DNA of 64,000 nt from Clostridium acidisoli DSM 12555 (GTDB taxonomy: Bacteria; Bacillota; Clostridia; Clostridiales; Clostridiaceae): NCBI RefSeq assembly GCF_900176305.1, contig NZ_FWXH01000003.1, positions 62,001 through 126,000 on the forward strand, given 5' to 3'. Shown piece by piece: positions 26,501 to 35,509 of this stretch. The position numbers and the translations under genes are program-made. Below the pieces are notes generated by a model. The model saw only the letters and a list, made by a program, of their open reading frames with translations, ran no database searches and was not told the origin of the DNA. Each line of letters starts with the position of its first letter. The stretch's first letter is position 1.

Positions 26501-27896
26501 TATAAACTCACCTTACAAATTAATTTGGAAGGAAAAAGACAAGGGCGTTGGGGTAAATGTGGCTTCAAATGTTGTAATGGTAAATGGTGTACAAGTTGAT
26601 GAAAGCAGATCTCCAATACAATATGATAGCCAATTAGACACATATAGTTGTACAATAAATCTGCAAAAAGGTGAAACAAATGAAGTTGAAGTAGGTGTGG
26701 CAGATTATGCAGGAAATGTTGGAACTGCAAGTATGGCTATAGATACACCAGTAATAGTTCAAAACATATATAATGGGGAGGTTATTGGAAAAACTTCATT
26801 GAATGAAAATGGAAAGTTTAATGTGGAAGGAATAGTTAGTGGTAAGGTTAAAAGTTTAAAGATAAATGGTGCTAATGAACAGATAGATAAAAAGAATTTT
26901 ACAGCAGCTATTAAATTACATGAAGGAAACAATCAAATAGATGTAAATGCATATGATAAAAAGGGAAATTTATTAGGAGAAACCATTAGTTATAAAGTTA
27001 TACTTCAAACAAAAGATCCGGAGATAAGTATAACAAGTCCAAGTTTTGACTTGAATAATACTTTTAAAACTAATAAAAACAATGTGACTGTAACAGGTGA
27101 AGCTAAGTTTGAAGGCTTTTCAGATAAAAATCAAGTTATTATAAATGGTACGACACTAAGTGATGATGAATTTAATAAAAATACTGGAGAGTTTAATTAT
27201 GTGATTCCGGTTTCAGGTAATACTGATCTAACAATAGAGGCAGTGGATGGTGTAAATAATAGTTCAAGTAGATTGTATCATATAATTGCAAATTTAAAAG
27301 ATGAACCATTGAATATTAGCTTTAATGATCTACATGGGTATGACGTTATAGCGCCAGAAGAAATTAAAAATGATAACCTAATGATTAGTGGAACTGTAAA
27401 TCATAAACCTAAAGTTTTTCAAATCAATGGGGTTAATATTAGAGTAGAAGACAACTTGACATTCTCTAAGGCATTTAAATTAAAGCAAGGAACAAATAAA
27501 TTTTTGGTATATGCTGAAGATGTAGATGGAACTGTAGTGAGTAATTATGCCTATGATGTGCTATACGATTCCTATGCTCCTAAACTAACATTAACAAAAC
27601 CGCTGCTGGGGGAAGATGGAAAAATATATACGAATAAAAACTATGTTGATTTAATTGGCTCAGTTTATGATAATACAGAGGGATATTTTCTATATATAGA
27701 TGGAAATGAAATATTAAGTTCGAGTTACGATTCAAATCTTGGTACAAGCAATTTGCAGTACTTTAATTATAGGTTAAAAGTAAAAAATAATGATATTGTG
27801 ACTATTGAAGTAAAAGATAGGTTTGGGAATTCATTAGTTCAAAAAATGCCTGTAGTTATTGGAAAAAAGGCCCCTAAAGTAAACGAGAAGTTTTGA
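23589..27896 (+). CDS. Large secreted subtilisin-like serine protease (S8, lactocepin/C5a-peptidase type)
   Basis: A 1435-residue protein with a signal peptide (about 1-33) and an I9 prodomain (about 80-155). The S8 catalytic triad is visible: D194 in IIDTGIDYTHKDM, H255 in QHGMHVAGI and S594 in SGTSMAAPNVSG. A PA-domain insertion lies between His and Ser (about 430-540). Fn3/DUF1034-like beta domains follow (about 670-800), then a segment with AFSPNGDGNEDTV and several Ig-like repeats to the end. There is no LPxTG signal or S-layer repeat, so it is secreted or held by other means. It likely degrades extracellular protein. It has a strong GGGGGAGG ribosome site and stands alone between terminators. 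Confidence 0.93.
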   Translation: MKKRGQSIFVMSLVLIFASVLNFTDLKKSVKAEDVNNNDLKAVMVSAISNKIKGESIKSNKKGYDTFNENAPLNNNSSNGTVRVIVQLQESPAAENASKSIAEVKASQQNVLQSVQALPGAKIKKSFGYLINGFSADVKRSDINKIKGMSGVQNVTEAKVYHPDMYFAKNLTQVYSAWKNLGYKGEGMVVSIIDTGIDYTHKDMKITDTTKEKLHSSDVSKMGGKGKFFTDKVPYGYNFADENQNIIDYNKTEQHGMHVAGIVAANGNDEDSASFKAVQGIAPEAQLLAMKVFSNNPENQQSAYDDDLISAIEDSVLHHADIINMSLGSDSGFEDPNDPEQKAVKNATDKGTLVVISAGNSAISSTNSSWNSPQTNLLNEVDTGTVGDPGVADDALTVASYENTNKVARQLKYSSSSTSGTLNYSDGSGVPEVTLKENHSIVDCNLGAEADFTGKDVAGKIALIERGGNLTFSQKILDAEDAKAAGAIIYDKDISSGGSDDPLTMSVDASITIPSIGIGHDDGLKLKSLISNNLNISIDGTKVATTNSLANDMSPFTSWGPTPSLGFKPDISAPGGNIYSTQNDNKYTSMSGTSMAAPNVSGSEALILEAEKAKKIDVSGRDLIKLVKDTAINTSKVLMDKNNSIVPYSPRRQGAGIIQVQDAINNNVIATDDNGEADVALKEIGNSTTFNLNLKNYGNTDVTYTLENGGVLSEKITDAAGHFSDYSIDGSSMNFSSNTVLIPANGQAKVTVTIKLPQSFKEEQFVEGYVKFNSSNSNIPSLNVPYLGFYGDYSKPDILDKPLWNDKTILGEEGLISNVFGQQNYLGVTADGTVDTNKIAFSPNGDGNEDTVTPELSFLRNARTMEVDIVNKNNGNEKVLRQLSTDNKLTKDLIDNQDGDGGANIYNIGQWDGKLYNAKTGSMETALDGDYYYKFITAIDLKDAEKQVTYMPIKVDTVAPEIKIKSKPTTDINSPYKLIWKEKDKGVGVNVASNVVMVNGVQVDESRSPIQYDSQLDTYSCTINLQKGETNEVEVGVADYAGNVGTASMAIDTPVIVQNIYNGEVIGKTSLNENGKFNVEGIVSGKVKSLKINGANEQIDKKNFTAAIKLHEGNNQIDVNAYDKKGNLLGETISYKVILQTKDPEISITSPSFDLNNTFKTNKNNVTVTGEAKFEGFSDKNQVIINGTTLSDDEFNKNTGEFNYVIPVSGNTDLTIEAVDGVNNSSSRLYHIIANLKDEPLNISFNDLHGYDVIAPEEIKNDNLMISGTVNHKPKVFQINGVNIRVEDNLTFSKAFKLKQGTNKFLVYAEDVDGTVVSNYAYDVLYDSYAPKLTLTKPLLGEDGKIYTNKNYVDLIGSVYDNTEGYFLYIDGNEILSSSYDSNLGTSNLQYFNYRLKVKNNDIVTIEVKDRFGNSLVQKMPVVIGKKAPKVNEKF

Positions 27897-27926
27897 TGCT
27901 TAAATAACCCTATTATAATTATGTGG

Positions 27927-27966
27927 CTGTCTCAAAGTAGCAAAGCTAAAAATTGAGACAGTTTTT
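27927..27966 (+). terminator. Terminator of the S8 protease gene
   Basis: CTGTCTCAA pairs with TTGAGACAG, then T5. Confidence 0.88.
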
Positions 27967-28060
27967 GTTGTTAAAAAATATAGATAAAATTTCAATATAA
28001 GCTAAATATTGATGCAAAATACACGAGTATATAAAGGTGAAAAGTAAAAAGGAGGTGAAA

Positions 28061-30664
28061 ATGGTGAAAATAAACCCAATAAAAACAAAAGCTATTGCAT
28101 TTTTTTGTTCGTTTTTAATATTAATATCTGGATTTGCATCAACAACAATTGTTATGGCTGATACAAATGGTAATTCACCAAGTATTGTATGTATAGATAC
28201 ACCTATAAGCAATTATAAATTAAGCGATAATAAACTTAATGTTTCAGGGTGGTCACTAGACAAAAGTGGGGTGAAAGGAGTACAAGTATCTGTAGATAGT
28301 GGAGCAGCACAAAATGCAACAATAGGACAATTAAGGACTGATGTTGATAAATTTTATCCAGGATATACAGGTGGTAAAAACAGTGGGTATAGTGCTAGTT
28401 TAGATGTAAGTTCATTATCTACAGGAGCGCATACAGTAACTGTAAAAAGTGCTGGAAATGATGGTACTGTAACATCACAAAATGTAGTAATATATAAGGT
28501 ACCAGTTGGTAGTAAAAACATGCCTCAATATGTAGACATAGATACACCATCAAATGGTTTTAATCTAGCAACTACAGGAACATTAAATGTTGCCGGTTGG
28601 TCACTTAATGGATATGGAGTACAAAAAGTACAGGTATATGTCGATAACGGTAATGAAACAGATGCAACAATAGGGTTGTCAAGAGCAGATGTAGACAAAG
28701 TTTTTCCAGGTTATGCTACTGGTAAAAGCAGTGGCTATACAGCAAGTGTAACACTTCCAACACTTTCGGATGGGATACATACTATAAAGGTTGTGAGTAT
28801 TGGAAATGATGGTTCGCAGGCAGTAGGTACAGTTAATATTAAGAAAGTTTCCGAGCAAAGTATGCCTGGAAGAGTTTGTATAGATACACTACAAAATAAT
28901 TCAAAGGTAAGTAGCAACGAAGTTAATGTAGCAGGCTGGTCATTGAATGTTACTGGAGTGAAAGGTGTACAGATATCTGTAGATAATGGAACTGCCCAGA
29001 ATGCAACAATAGGACAATCAAGGGCTGATGTTGATAGATTTTATCAAGGATATACAGGTGGTAAAAACAGTGGGTATAGTGCTAATTTGGATGTAAGTTC
29101 ATTATCTACAGGAGCACATACAGTAAAAGTAACAAGTACTGGAAATGATGGAGTCGTAACATCACAAAATGTAGTAATATATAAGGTGCCATCTGGTAGT
29201 AAAAATATGCCTCAACATGTAGACATAGATACACCATCAAATGGTTTTAATCTAGCAACTACTGGCACATTAGATGTAACAGGCTGGTCACTTAATGGAT
29301 ATGGAGTACAAAAAGTACAGGTATATGTGGATAATGGTAATGAAACAGATGCAACAATAGGGTTGTCAAGACCAGATGTAGACAAGGTTTTTCCAGGTTA
29401 TGATACTGGTAAAAGCAGTGGCTATACAGCAAGTGTAACACTTCCAACACTTTCCGATGGGATACATACTATAAAGGTTGTAAGCATTGGAAATGATGGC
29501 TCGCAGGCAGTTGCTACAGTTAATATTAAGAAAGTTTCTGAGGCAAATATGCCAGGAATTGTATGTATTGATTCTCCAAGTTATTCACAAACAAAAGACA
29601 AGCAAATTGATGTAAGAGGCTGGGCACTAGACATAAATGGAGTGACTCGTGTACAAGTATCTATAGATAATGGAGCAATGCAAGATGCAACAATAGGACA
29701 GTCAAGACCGGATATACCTAAAGTTTATCAAGGATATAATAATGAAGCAAATAGTGGATACAGCACAAAAGTTGACATTTCAAAATTATCTATTGGAGTT
29801 CATACAATAACTGTTGTAAGTACTGGTAAAGATGGAACAACAGCAAAAAATACTACACAAATATATGTACTTCCACAAACAGCATCAGATTTATCTAGTA
29901 TGGTATGTATTGACACTCCAGGCAATGATGCTTTTATAAAGGCACAAGACAATCTAGTTAATGTAATAGGCTGGTCACTTAATGCCTTTGGAGTACAAAA
30001 AGTACAGGTATATGTGGATAATATATATAATGGAGATGCAACTACAGGAATAACCAGAACTGATGTAGATAAGGTATATCCAGGATATGTAGGTGGAGTA
30101 AACAGTGGATACAATTATACAATTAACATATCATCCTTCTCATATGGAGCGCATCAGATAAGTGTTAGGAGTTTAGGCAATGATGGTAAAGTTACAAATC
30201 AGGATATAGTAATTTATAAAGTATATAACGATACTAATATTGCTTCTAAATTAGTATCATTCTTAAGCTTTCAAGATAATTTAAACATGGCAGAAGGACA
30301 AGCTGTACAGCTTCATAATGGAGATTTCCATAATAATTGTGTGTATTTTTCTAGCTCTGTTCTAAGGGATATTGGTATAAATGTTCCAATTAGTATGGCA
30401 AATACAGAACATTATGTTCCGTTTATAACATCTCTAGGATGGACAAAAGACTATGATATAAATAATCTGTATCCTGGGAACATATGTTTTACAGTTTCAG
30501 ATGGAACAGGTTATCCTACGCATACATTTATATTTATGGGGTGGGTAAATCCTTTTGATCATACACTTGCATATGTTGCGGATAATCAAGATAATAAAAT
30601 TCATGTCAGAAGCATGATTGATGCACCAGGCATTGACGCAACAAGTTTTGAATTTCATAATTAG
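28061..30664 (+). CDS. Secreted GBS_Bsp-like repeat protein with CHAP-like amidase end
   Basis: About 867 residues. The start is taken at ATG 28061 just after AAGGAGGTGA; the next codon, GTG, is an alternative. A signal peptide (about 1-38) is followed by six repeats of about 110 residues sharing IDTP, GWSL, GV-KVQV-VDNG, ATIG-SR-DV, FPGY, SGY, LS-G-HT and GNDG. The last 140 residues have a Cys-His pattern, C760 in NNCVYFSS and H821 in THTFIFMGW, typical of CHAP/NlpC-P60-like wall amidases. A role in cutting peptidoglycan, with the repeats as wall binders, is inferred. Repeats 1-2 and 3-4 are nearly identical even in DNA, suggesting a recent internal duplication. A sister protein with a glucosaminidase end is encoded at 39497. 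Confidence 0.85.
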   Translation: MVKINPIKTKAIAFFCSFLILISGFASTTIVMADTNGNSPSIVCIDTPISNYKLSDNKLNVSGWSLDKSGVKGVQVSVDSGAAQNATIGQLRTDVDKFYPGYTGGKNSGYSASLDVSSLSTGAHTVTVKSAGNDGTVTSQNVVIYKVPVGSKNMPQYVDIDTPSNGFNLATTGTLNVAGWSLNGYGVQKVQVYVDNGNETDATIGLSRADVDKVFPGYATGKSSGYTASVTLPTLSDGIHTIKVVSIGNDGSQAVGTVNIKKVSEQSMPGRVCIDTLQNNSKVSSNEVNVAGWSLNVTGVKGVQISVDNGTAQNATIGQSRADVDRFYQGYTGGKNSGYSANLDVSSLSTGAHTVKVTSTGNDGVVTSQNVVIYKVPSGSKNMPQHVDIDTPSNGFNLATTGTLDVTGWSLNGYGVQKVQVYVDNGNETDATIGLSRPDVDKVFPGYDTGKSSGYTASVTLPTLSDGIHTIKVVSIGNDGSQAVATVNIKKVSEANMPGIVCIDSPSYSQTKDKQIDVRGWALDINGVTRVQVSIDNGAMQDATIGQSRPDIPKVYQGYNNEANSGYSTKVDISKLSIGVHTITVVSTGKDGTTAKNTTQIYVLPQTASDLSSMVCIDTPGNDAFIKAQDNLVNVIGWSLNAFGVQKVQVYVDNIYNGDATTGITRTDVDKVYPGYVGGVNSGYNYTINISSFSYGAHQISVRSLGNDGKVTNQDIVIYKVYNDTNIASKLVSFLSFQDNLNMAEGQAVQLHNGDFHNNCVYFSSSVLRDIGINVPISMANTEHYVPFITSLGWTKDYDINNLYPGNICFTVSDGTGYPTHTFIFMGWVNPFDHTLAYVADNQDNKIHVRSMIDAPGIDATSFEFHN

Positions 30665-30701
30665 TAATAGTTTTATGAAGAGATGTACAAATTTTAATTA
30701 A

Positions 30702-30744
30702 TAAAAAGGTATCTAAAATTGTTAATAATTTTAGATACCTTTTT
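30702..30744. terminator. Bidirectional terminator between converging genes
   Basis: A perfect 18-pair stem, AAAAAGGTATCTAAAATT with its complement, around a 6-base loop; it has A-rich and T-rich arms and serves both neighbours. Confidence 0.92.
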
Positions 30745-30786
30745 AAGTTATTAGATTGATAAACAAACTACAAATTTAAATGATAT

Positions 30787-32247
30787 TTATTTAACTACCT
30801 TTATATTTTCAACTTTATAATCTTCAGTTCCTTGTACGTAAAGTCCTGCATCTTTTAACTGTTTTACGTATTTAACAATTTCAGAAGTTATTATCTCACC
30901 AGGACAGAGTACTGGAATACCTGGTGGGTAAGCCATTAAGAATTCTCCACTAATAAGTCCAACACTTTCATTTATTGGAACAGAATATTTACTTCCATAA
31001 AAAGCTTCTCTAGGAATAAGTAATTGATTAGGAATAGGTGGAATATCAATAAAGTCAGATTTTTTGTGACCTTTTCCATAATATTTATCACTTATTTCTT
31101 TTAACACTTTTAAAAGGTAATCTATATTTTCTTTTGTATCTCCAAAAGAACCAACTATCAAAACATTGTATAAATCAGATAATTCCATTTGAATGTGATA
31201 TTCATTGGATAAAATCATATCCAAGTCATAACCTGTTATTCCAAGGTCTCTACAAGTTATAGTAACCTTTGTTGGATCGAATGAAAATGCACCAGGGTTA
31301 TTTAAAACTTCTTCTCCAAAACAATAAAAACCAGGTATTTTGTTTATTTCTATTCTTGCATAATTACATAAATTAATAGCATAATCTAAAAGCTCTTTTC
31401 CTTGCGTTGCTATTTGTCTTCTTGCACAGTCAAGTGATGCCATTAGAATGTAAGAAGGTGAAGTAGTTTGCATAATGTTTAAAATTTGTTGAACTTTATT
31501 TATATCTACTCTATCTGAGCAAACATGAAGTAAAGAACATTGAGTGAGTGCTCCAATTATTTTATGAGTACTTTGAGCGCACATGTCAGCCCCAGCTTCA
31601 ATAGCTGAAACCGGTAATTTATCATTAAATCCAAGATGTGGTCCATGGGCTTCATCAACAATCAAAGGTATATTGTAGCTATGTACAATTTCGGCAATTT
31701 TCTTTATATCAGTTGCTACACCATAATAAGTTGGGTTAATTATTAAAACAGCTTTTGCATCAGGGTTTTTCTTTAAAGTTTCTGCAACAGTTTCAGGAGT
31801 AACGCCATGAGCAATGCCTATTTTCTTATCGAGCTTAGGCTGCATATAAACAGGTATTGCACCACTCAATATAATACCACCGGTGACAGATTTATGAACG
31901 TTTCTTGGTATTATGATTTTGTCTTTGTCACTTACAACAGACATAATCATAGCTTCTATTGCACCGGAAGTTCCATGAACTGAAAAAAATGAAGCTTTTG
32001 CTCCATATGCATCAGCTGCTAATTGTTGAGATTTTTTTATTGGACCCGTAGGATGATGAAGACTATCAACTAACTTAAATACTGTAACATCGATTTTAAA
32101 TGGATTTAAACCCATAAAATTTTTAAATTCTGTATCCATACCTTGACCTTTTTTATGACCGGGAACATGGAATGGAATAGTGTCTCTATTTACATACTCA
32201 AGAAGAGCATCAAAAAGAGGAGTTTCATTCTGATTAAGTTTATACAC
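30787..32247 (-). CDS. Orn/Lys/Arg decarboxylase family protein (PLP, fold type I)
   Basis: About 486 residues, close to the YaaO/SpeA-type family. The core begins with FHVPGHKKGQG. PLP contacts include HGTSGAIEA, the Asp in LIVDEAHGPHLGF and the Schiff-base Lys in STHKIIGALTQ. A short C-terminal domain holds PPGIPVLCPGE. The product would be a polyamine precursor such as cadaverine or agmatine; substrate choice cannot be read from the sequence. The start is uncertain: GTG 32247 has an AGAAGG site at long spacing, while an in-frame ATG at 32307 adds 20 unlikely residues without a ribosome site. It faces the GBS_Bsp gene across a shared terminator. Confidence 0.88.
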   Translation of the reverse strand: MYKLNQNETPLFDALLEYVNRDTIPFHVPGHKKGQGMDTEFKNFMGLNPFKIDVTVFKLVDSLHHPTGPIKKSQQLAADAYGAKASFFSVHGTSGAIEAMIMSVVSDKDKIIIPRNVHKSVTGGIILSGAIPVYMQPKLDKKIGIAHGVTPETVAETLKKNPDAKAVLIINPTYYGVATDIKKIAEIVHSYNIPLIVDEAHGPHLGFNDKLPVSAIEAGADMCAQSTHKIIGALTQCSLLHVCSDRVDINKVQQILNIMQTTSPSYILMASLDCARRQIATQGKELLDYAINLCNYARIEINKIPGFYCFGEEVLNNPGAFSFDPTKVTITCRDLGITGYDLDMILSNEYHIQMELSDLYNVLIVGSFGDTKENIDYLLKVLKEISDKYYGKGHKKSDFIDIPPIPNQLLIPREAFYGSKYSVPINESVGLISGEFLMAYPPGIPVLCPGEIITSEIVKYVKQLKDAGLYVQGTEDYKVENIKVVK

Positions 32248-32563
32248 CTTTGCATAGCACCTTCTTTCAAAATATATGCATTGCCTGAGAAAAGCTAGGC
32301 ATAACATGCTTTAAAACAATACTTATTATAGTTTATACAATATTCAAATGCAATATAATATTAGTTTGTAACATAGTTAAATTTAGATTGGAAGTGTTAA
32401 GTAGTTTTTATACTATCCATTTGTTGAGGAAAGTAGATTAAATAAAATTTATGAATGATTTTAATTATATGTAAAAAAATTAAGAAGAATTTAAAATAAT
32501 ATGATAAAATAATAACATATTAGAAACTTATTTTTCAAAAAACTAAAAAATGGATGTGATGGA

Positions 32564-33115
32564 ATGAAAATTGTCGACAAAAAACTAATTATTTTACTTG
32601 TTGTGATTTTGTTAAGTATTTCTACAGTTTTGATAGGTTATGATCTTGATTTGAAAAATCAATTGAAGATATATAATATGAATAAAATAGTAGGGGTGAA
32701 AAGTAATAAATTAGTATATAATATTGATTCGATAAATTTAGATGAGGCTAGTAAAACTTGTACCATAGAAGGATGGGCTATTTTAAAAGGGACCAACTGT
32801 TATAATATTATACCAACCGTTATATTGAAGGGGAAAAATGGGGATATGTACAAGCTTAATACGAGAATTGTAACAAGAAGTGATATAACTAAATTTTATA
32901 ATGGAAGTTTAGCTGATACTAATACGCACCTTACATGTGAAACAATAGGGAATGCAGGTGTAACAAAATATAAAAATGTATATGATAATTCTGGATTGAT
33001 TGCTAAGTTTAATTTTGAAGAACTAAAGAAAAATGAAAGTTACGATATTGGTATACAATTGGATGACAATAGCGTAGTATATTTTGGTTGGACAAAAAGT
33101 AAAGTTCAAATATAG
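32564..33115 (+). CDS. Small membrane-anchored protein with one GBS_Bsp-like domain (tentative)
   Basis: A 183-residue protein with an N-terminal membrane helix (about 7-27) and an extracellular domain. I do not recognise a named family. The order of features, TIEGWAI-KG, V-L-G, R-DITKFY-G, GL-AKF-FEEL and ESYDIGI, parallels the GBS_Bsp-like repeats of the proteins at 28061 and 39497 (GWSL, V-VDNG, SR-DV-KFY-GY, GY, D-SSLS, HTITV). It may be a distant single repeat. It lies 24 bases before the DUF6056 gene, so the two are probably one operon and may act together in polymer modification. Confidence 0.6.
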   Translation: MKIVDKKLIILLVVILLSISTVLIGYDLDLKNQLKIYNMNKIVGVKSNKLVYNIDSINLDEASKTCTIEGWAILKGTNCYNIIPTVILKGKNGDMYKLNTRIVTRSDITKFYNGSLADTNTHLTCETIGNAGVTKYKNVYDNSGLIAKFNFEELKKNESYDIGIQLDDNSVVYFGWTKSKVQI

Positions 33116-33139
33116 AAATTTTGACCAGGAGGAATAAAA

Positions 33140-34555
33140 GTGAACAACATTAAGTTTAAAATAGAAAGAAAACTTGGCAAGGGTATAATTGATAAAATAC
33201 CTTTTATTATAATGTATTTTGTTCTGGTTTACATTCACAGATCTCATGTTATGGATGCATATGATGATTCTTGGTTTCAAAAAGTCACAAGCGAATATTC
33301 TCTTGTGAATTATTTAAAATTAAGGTACTTTGGATGGACAGGCAGAATGGCTTCAGAAACATTTTATTATTTTATATTTAGAGATGGAGGCAGAGTTTGG
33401 AAAATCATAAATCCATTGTTTATTGTAGTCACTGTATTTGCAATTAGCAGGATTGTTAATGGAAGAAGTAAGAATAATAAAAACAAATTTGTTATAAATT
33501 GTTATATATGCATATGCTGGGCTTTCATTAGTAAATCTGTAATTTTAAATTCTATAATGTGGATGTCTGGTTCCATAGTTTATCTTTGGAGTATGACTTT
33601 TGCTTTAATTGCAATTATACCTTTTAGAGATGCATTACTATGGGAATACAATGAAAACTTATATAAATATTTATACATTATTTGTGCATTTCTGGCATCT
33701 TTGGGAGAGGAACAAGTTTCACTTGTACTTTTGGCATTTATAACCATAATAAATATACATATATATGTAATAAACAAAAAAGTATATAAATATTTATTAA
33801 TACAAAATATAGTTACATTGATAGGAACTATTATTCTTTTTAGAGCACCGGGAAATTATATTAGAAATGCAAAAGAAACTATAAATTGGTTACCTAATTA
33901 TAATTTGTACAATAAATGGGAAATCGCATTTAATGGTATCCAATGGCTTTTGAGTACTTTACTAAATGATAGCAATGTTATTTTTTTGATGATTATTTTA
34001 GCTTTAAGCATATGTTTTTATAAAAGTAAATATACACAAAACAATAAAATATATGTGATTATACCTTTAGTAGGAAGCTTGTTAATTATTGCAGCAAACA
34101 TATTGTCTATTGACAAGGTTATACCACCACAAATGCTTTTTGGTATAAAATTTCCACCGGTATATGAAAAGGCATGGGAGATATTAAATAAATTACTTTT
34201 TGATTTCAATACGCCAAATCCATTTGCACTTAAAAAAATAACTATTATAAAGTTTTTAATATGGCCAATAGTGATTGGCACAGTACCATATTTTGTTTTT
34301 AGAACATATAAATTTAGTATAAAAGGAGTATACCTATCCTTGATCTATATAGCATCAATATGTTCTGCTGCTATTATGTTTAAGTCAGCAACAATTTATG
34401 CATCTGGGACAAGAACATTTTATGTATCAACAATTTTGTTTTTGATACTATTCATATACTTGATTAAGGACTTGGAATTTTTTCTTAGAAAAAAATTCGT
34501 TTTTATATTACTTATAATTTCTATATTAAAATGTATTTACATGTTTGCATATTAG
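33140..34555 (+). CDS. DUF6056-type multipass membrane protein (GT-C-like)
   Basis: A 471-residue protein starting at GTG 33140 behind AGGAGG. It has about ten to eleven membrane helices. The first outer loop holds DAYDDSWFQK and the next region WTGRMASE, an acidic-pair-then-R arrangement typical of GT-C-like proteins of the DUF6056 group. GT-C enzymes use polyprenol-linked sugars outside the membrane; that role is inferred here. It follows the small anchored protein in an operon and ends at a strong terminator. The donor and acceptor are unknown. Confidence 0.7.
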   Translation: MNNIKFKIERKLGKGIIDKIPFIIMYFVLVYIHRSHVMDAYDDSWFQKVTSEYSLVNYLKLRYFGWTGRMASETFYYFIFRDGGRVWKIINPLFIVVTVFAISRIVNGRSKNNKNKFVINCYICICWAFISKSVILNSIMWMSGSIVYLWSMTFALIAIIPFRDALLWEYNENLYKYLYIICAFLASLGEEQVSLVLLAFITIINIHIYVINKKVYKYLLIQNIVTLIGTIILFRAPGNYIRNAKETINWLPNYNLYNKWEIAFNGIQWLLSTLLNDSNVIFLMIILALSICFYKSKYTQNNKIYVIIPLVGSLLIIAANILSIDKVIPPQMLFGIKFPPVYEKAWEILNKLLFDFNTPNPFALKKITIIKFLIWPIVIGTVPYFVFRTYKFSIKGVYLSLIYIASICSAAIMFKSATIYASGTRTFYVSTILFLILFIYLIKDLEFFLRKKFVFILLIISILKCIYMFAY

Positions 34556-34603
34556 AAAGTTAATATATGGTTGCATTAGTGAAAGTTAATATATATCTTC
34601 AAG

Positions 34604-34655
34604 TATCCTTTTATTATGTTTTTTTAAAAATACATAATAAAAGGATGTTTTTATT
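34604..34655 (+). terminator. Terminator after the DUF6056 gene
   Basis: ATCCTTTTATTATGT pairs with ACATAATAAAAGGAT (15 pairs), then T5. Confidence 0.9.
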
Positions 34656-34820
34656 ATACAAATTTTTTCTGTATAATCCCCAGTAGAAATCGGAATTTAC
34701 AATTTTTTATAAAGCTATCCTAAAAAGAGTATGCTCAATAAAGTTTATTTATTCAAAGTTTAGATGTGTATAATTTTTGTAATTTGGTAAAAAATAAAAA
34801 TATAGAGAGGTGGTATATAA

Positions 34821-35399
34821 ATGGAAGAAATAAATGCAAATATTAGAGAACGAAAGTCCAATCATGATGTTAGACGAGAAAGAAGAAAAGGATTTGTTCC
34901 TGGTGTACTTTATGGAAGGAATATAAAAAACATTTTATTTGAAATAGGAAGCATGGAGCTAACAAAAGATATTGCCAGAAACGGTGAGCATGGAATTATA
35001 GAAGTAAATTTAAACGGTGAAAAACATAAAACTGTGATAAAAGAAATACAGAAAGATTTTGTAAGCCATAAAATACTACATATTGATTTACAGGAATTGT
35101 CCCAGAATACAAAGATAGATATTGAAGTTCCAATCAATTTCAGTGGTACCGAAAACATTTCTAAGAACAATGAAATATTACAAAAAACAAAAAGTAAAAT
35201 TAAAATAAGGTGTGAGGCTGAAAATATACCTAGCAATGTAAATTTGGATGTTTCAAAACTTAAGCTTGGAGAATGTATAAGAATTAGAGATGTAGAGGTT
35301 AGTTCTGAAATATCGATAATTGATGATTTAAATGCAGTAGTAGCATCATTAACAGTTCCAACAGCAGCAAATATACCTGACGAAATTGATGAAGAATAG
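34821..35399 (+). CDS. ctc: 50S ribosomal protein bL25, Ctc form
   Basis: A 192-residue protein of the long bL25/Ctc type. The N-terminal 5S rRNA-binding domain (1-90) has RRERRKGFVPGVLYG and HKILHIDLQEL. The C-terminal beta domain (about 95-180) has IDIEVPINFSG and DVSKLKLGECIRI. Ctc binds 5S rRNA; in Bacillus it is also a general stress protein. ATG 34821 has GAGAGGTGG. It is a single gene. The acidic tail ends in DEIDEE. It differs from the short E. coli L25 by the extra domain. Confidence 0.9.
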   Translation: MEEINANIRERKSNHDVRRERRKGFVPGVLYGRNIKNILFEIGSMELTKDIARNGEHGIIEVNLNGEKHKTVIKEIQKDFVSHKILHIDLQELSQNTKIDIEVPINFSGTENISKNNEILQKTKSKIKIRCEAENIPSNVNLDVSKLKLGECIRIRDVEVSSEISIIDDLNAVVASLTVPTAANIPDEIDEE

Positions 35400-35509
35400 A
35401 AATAAACCTTCTTAATTATTTACAAAAGATTATATGTAAAAAAGTATGCTAATTTTTGGTTTTATAGTATAATTATAATATTGAATATTTGAGGAGGTAT
35501 TATTATATT

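Noticed and set aside
28170-30200. Possible CRISPR or tandem DNA repeats
   Set aside because: The repeats are in frame, encode about 110-residue protein repeats and have no spacer structure.
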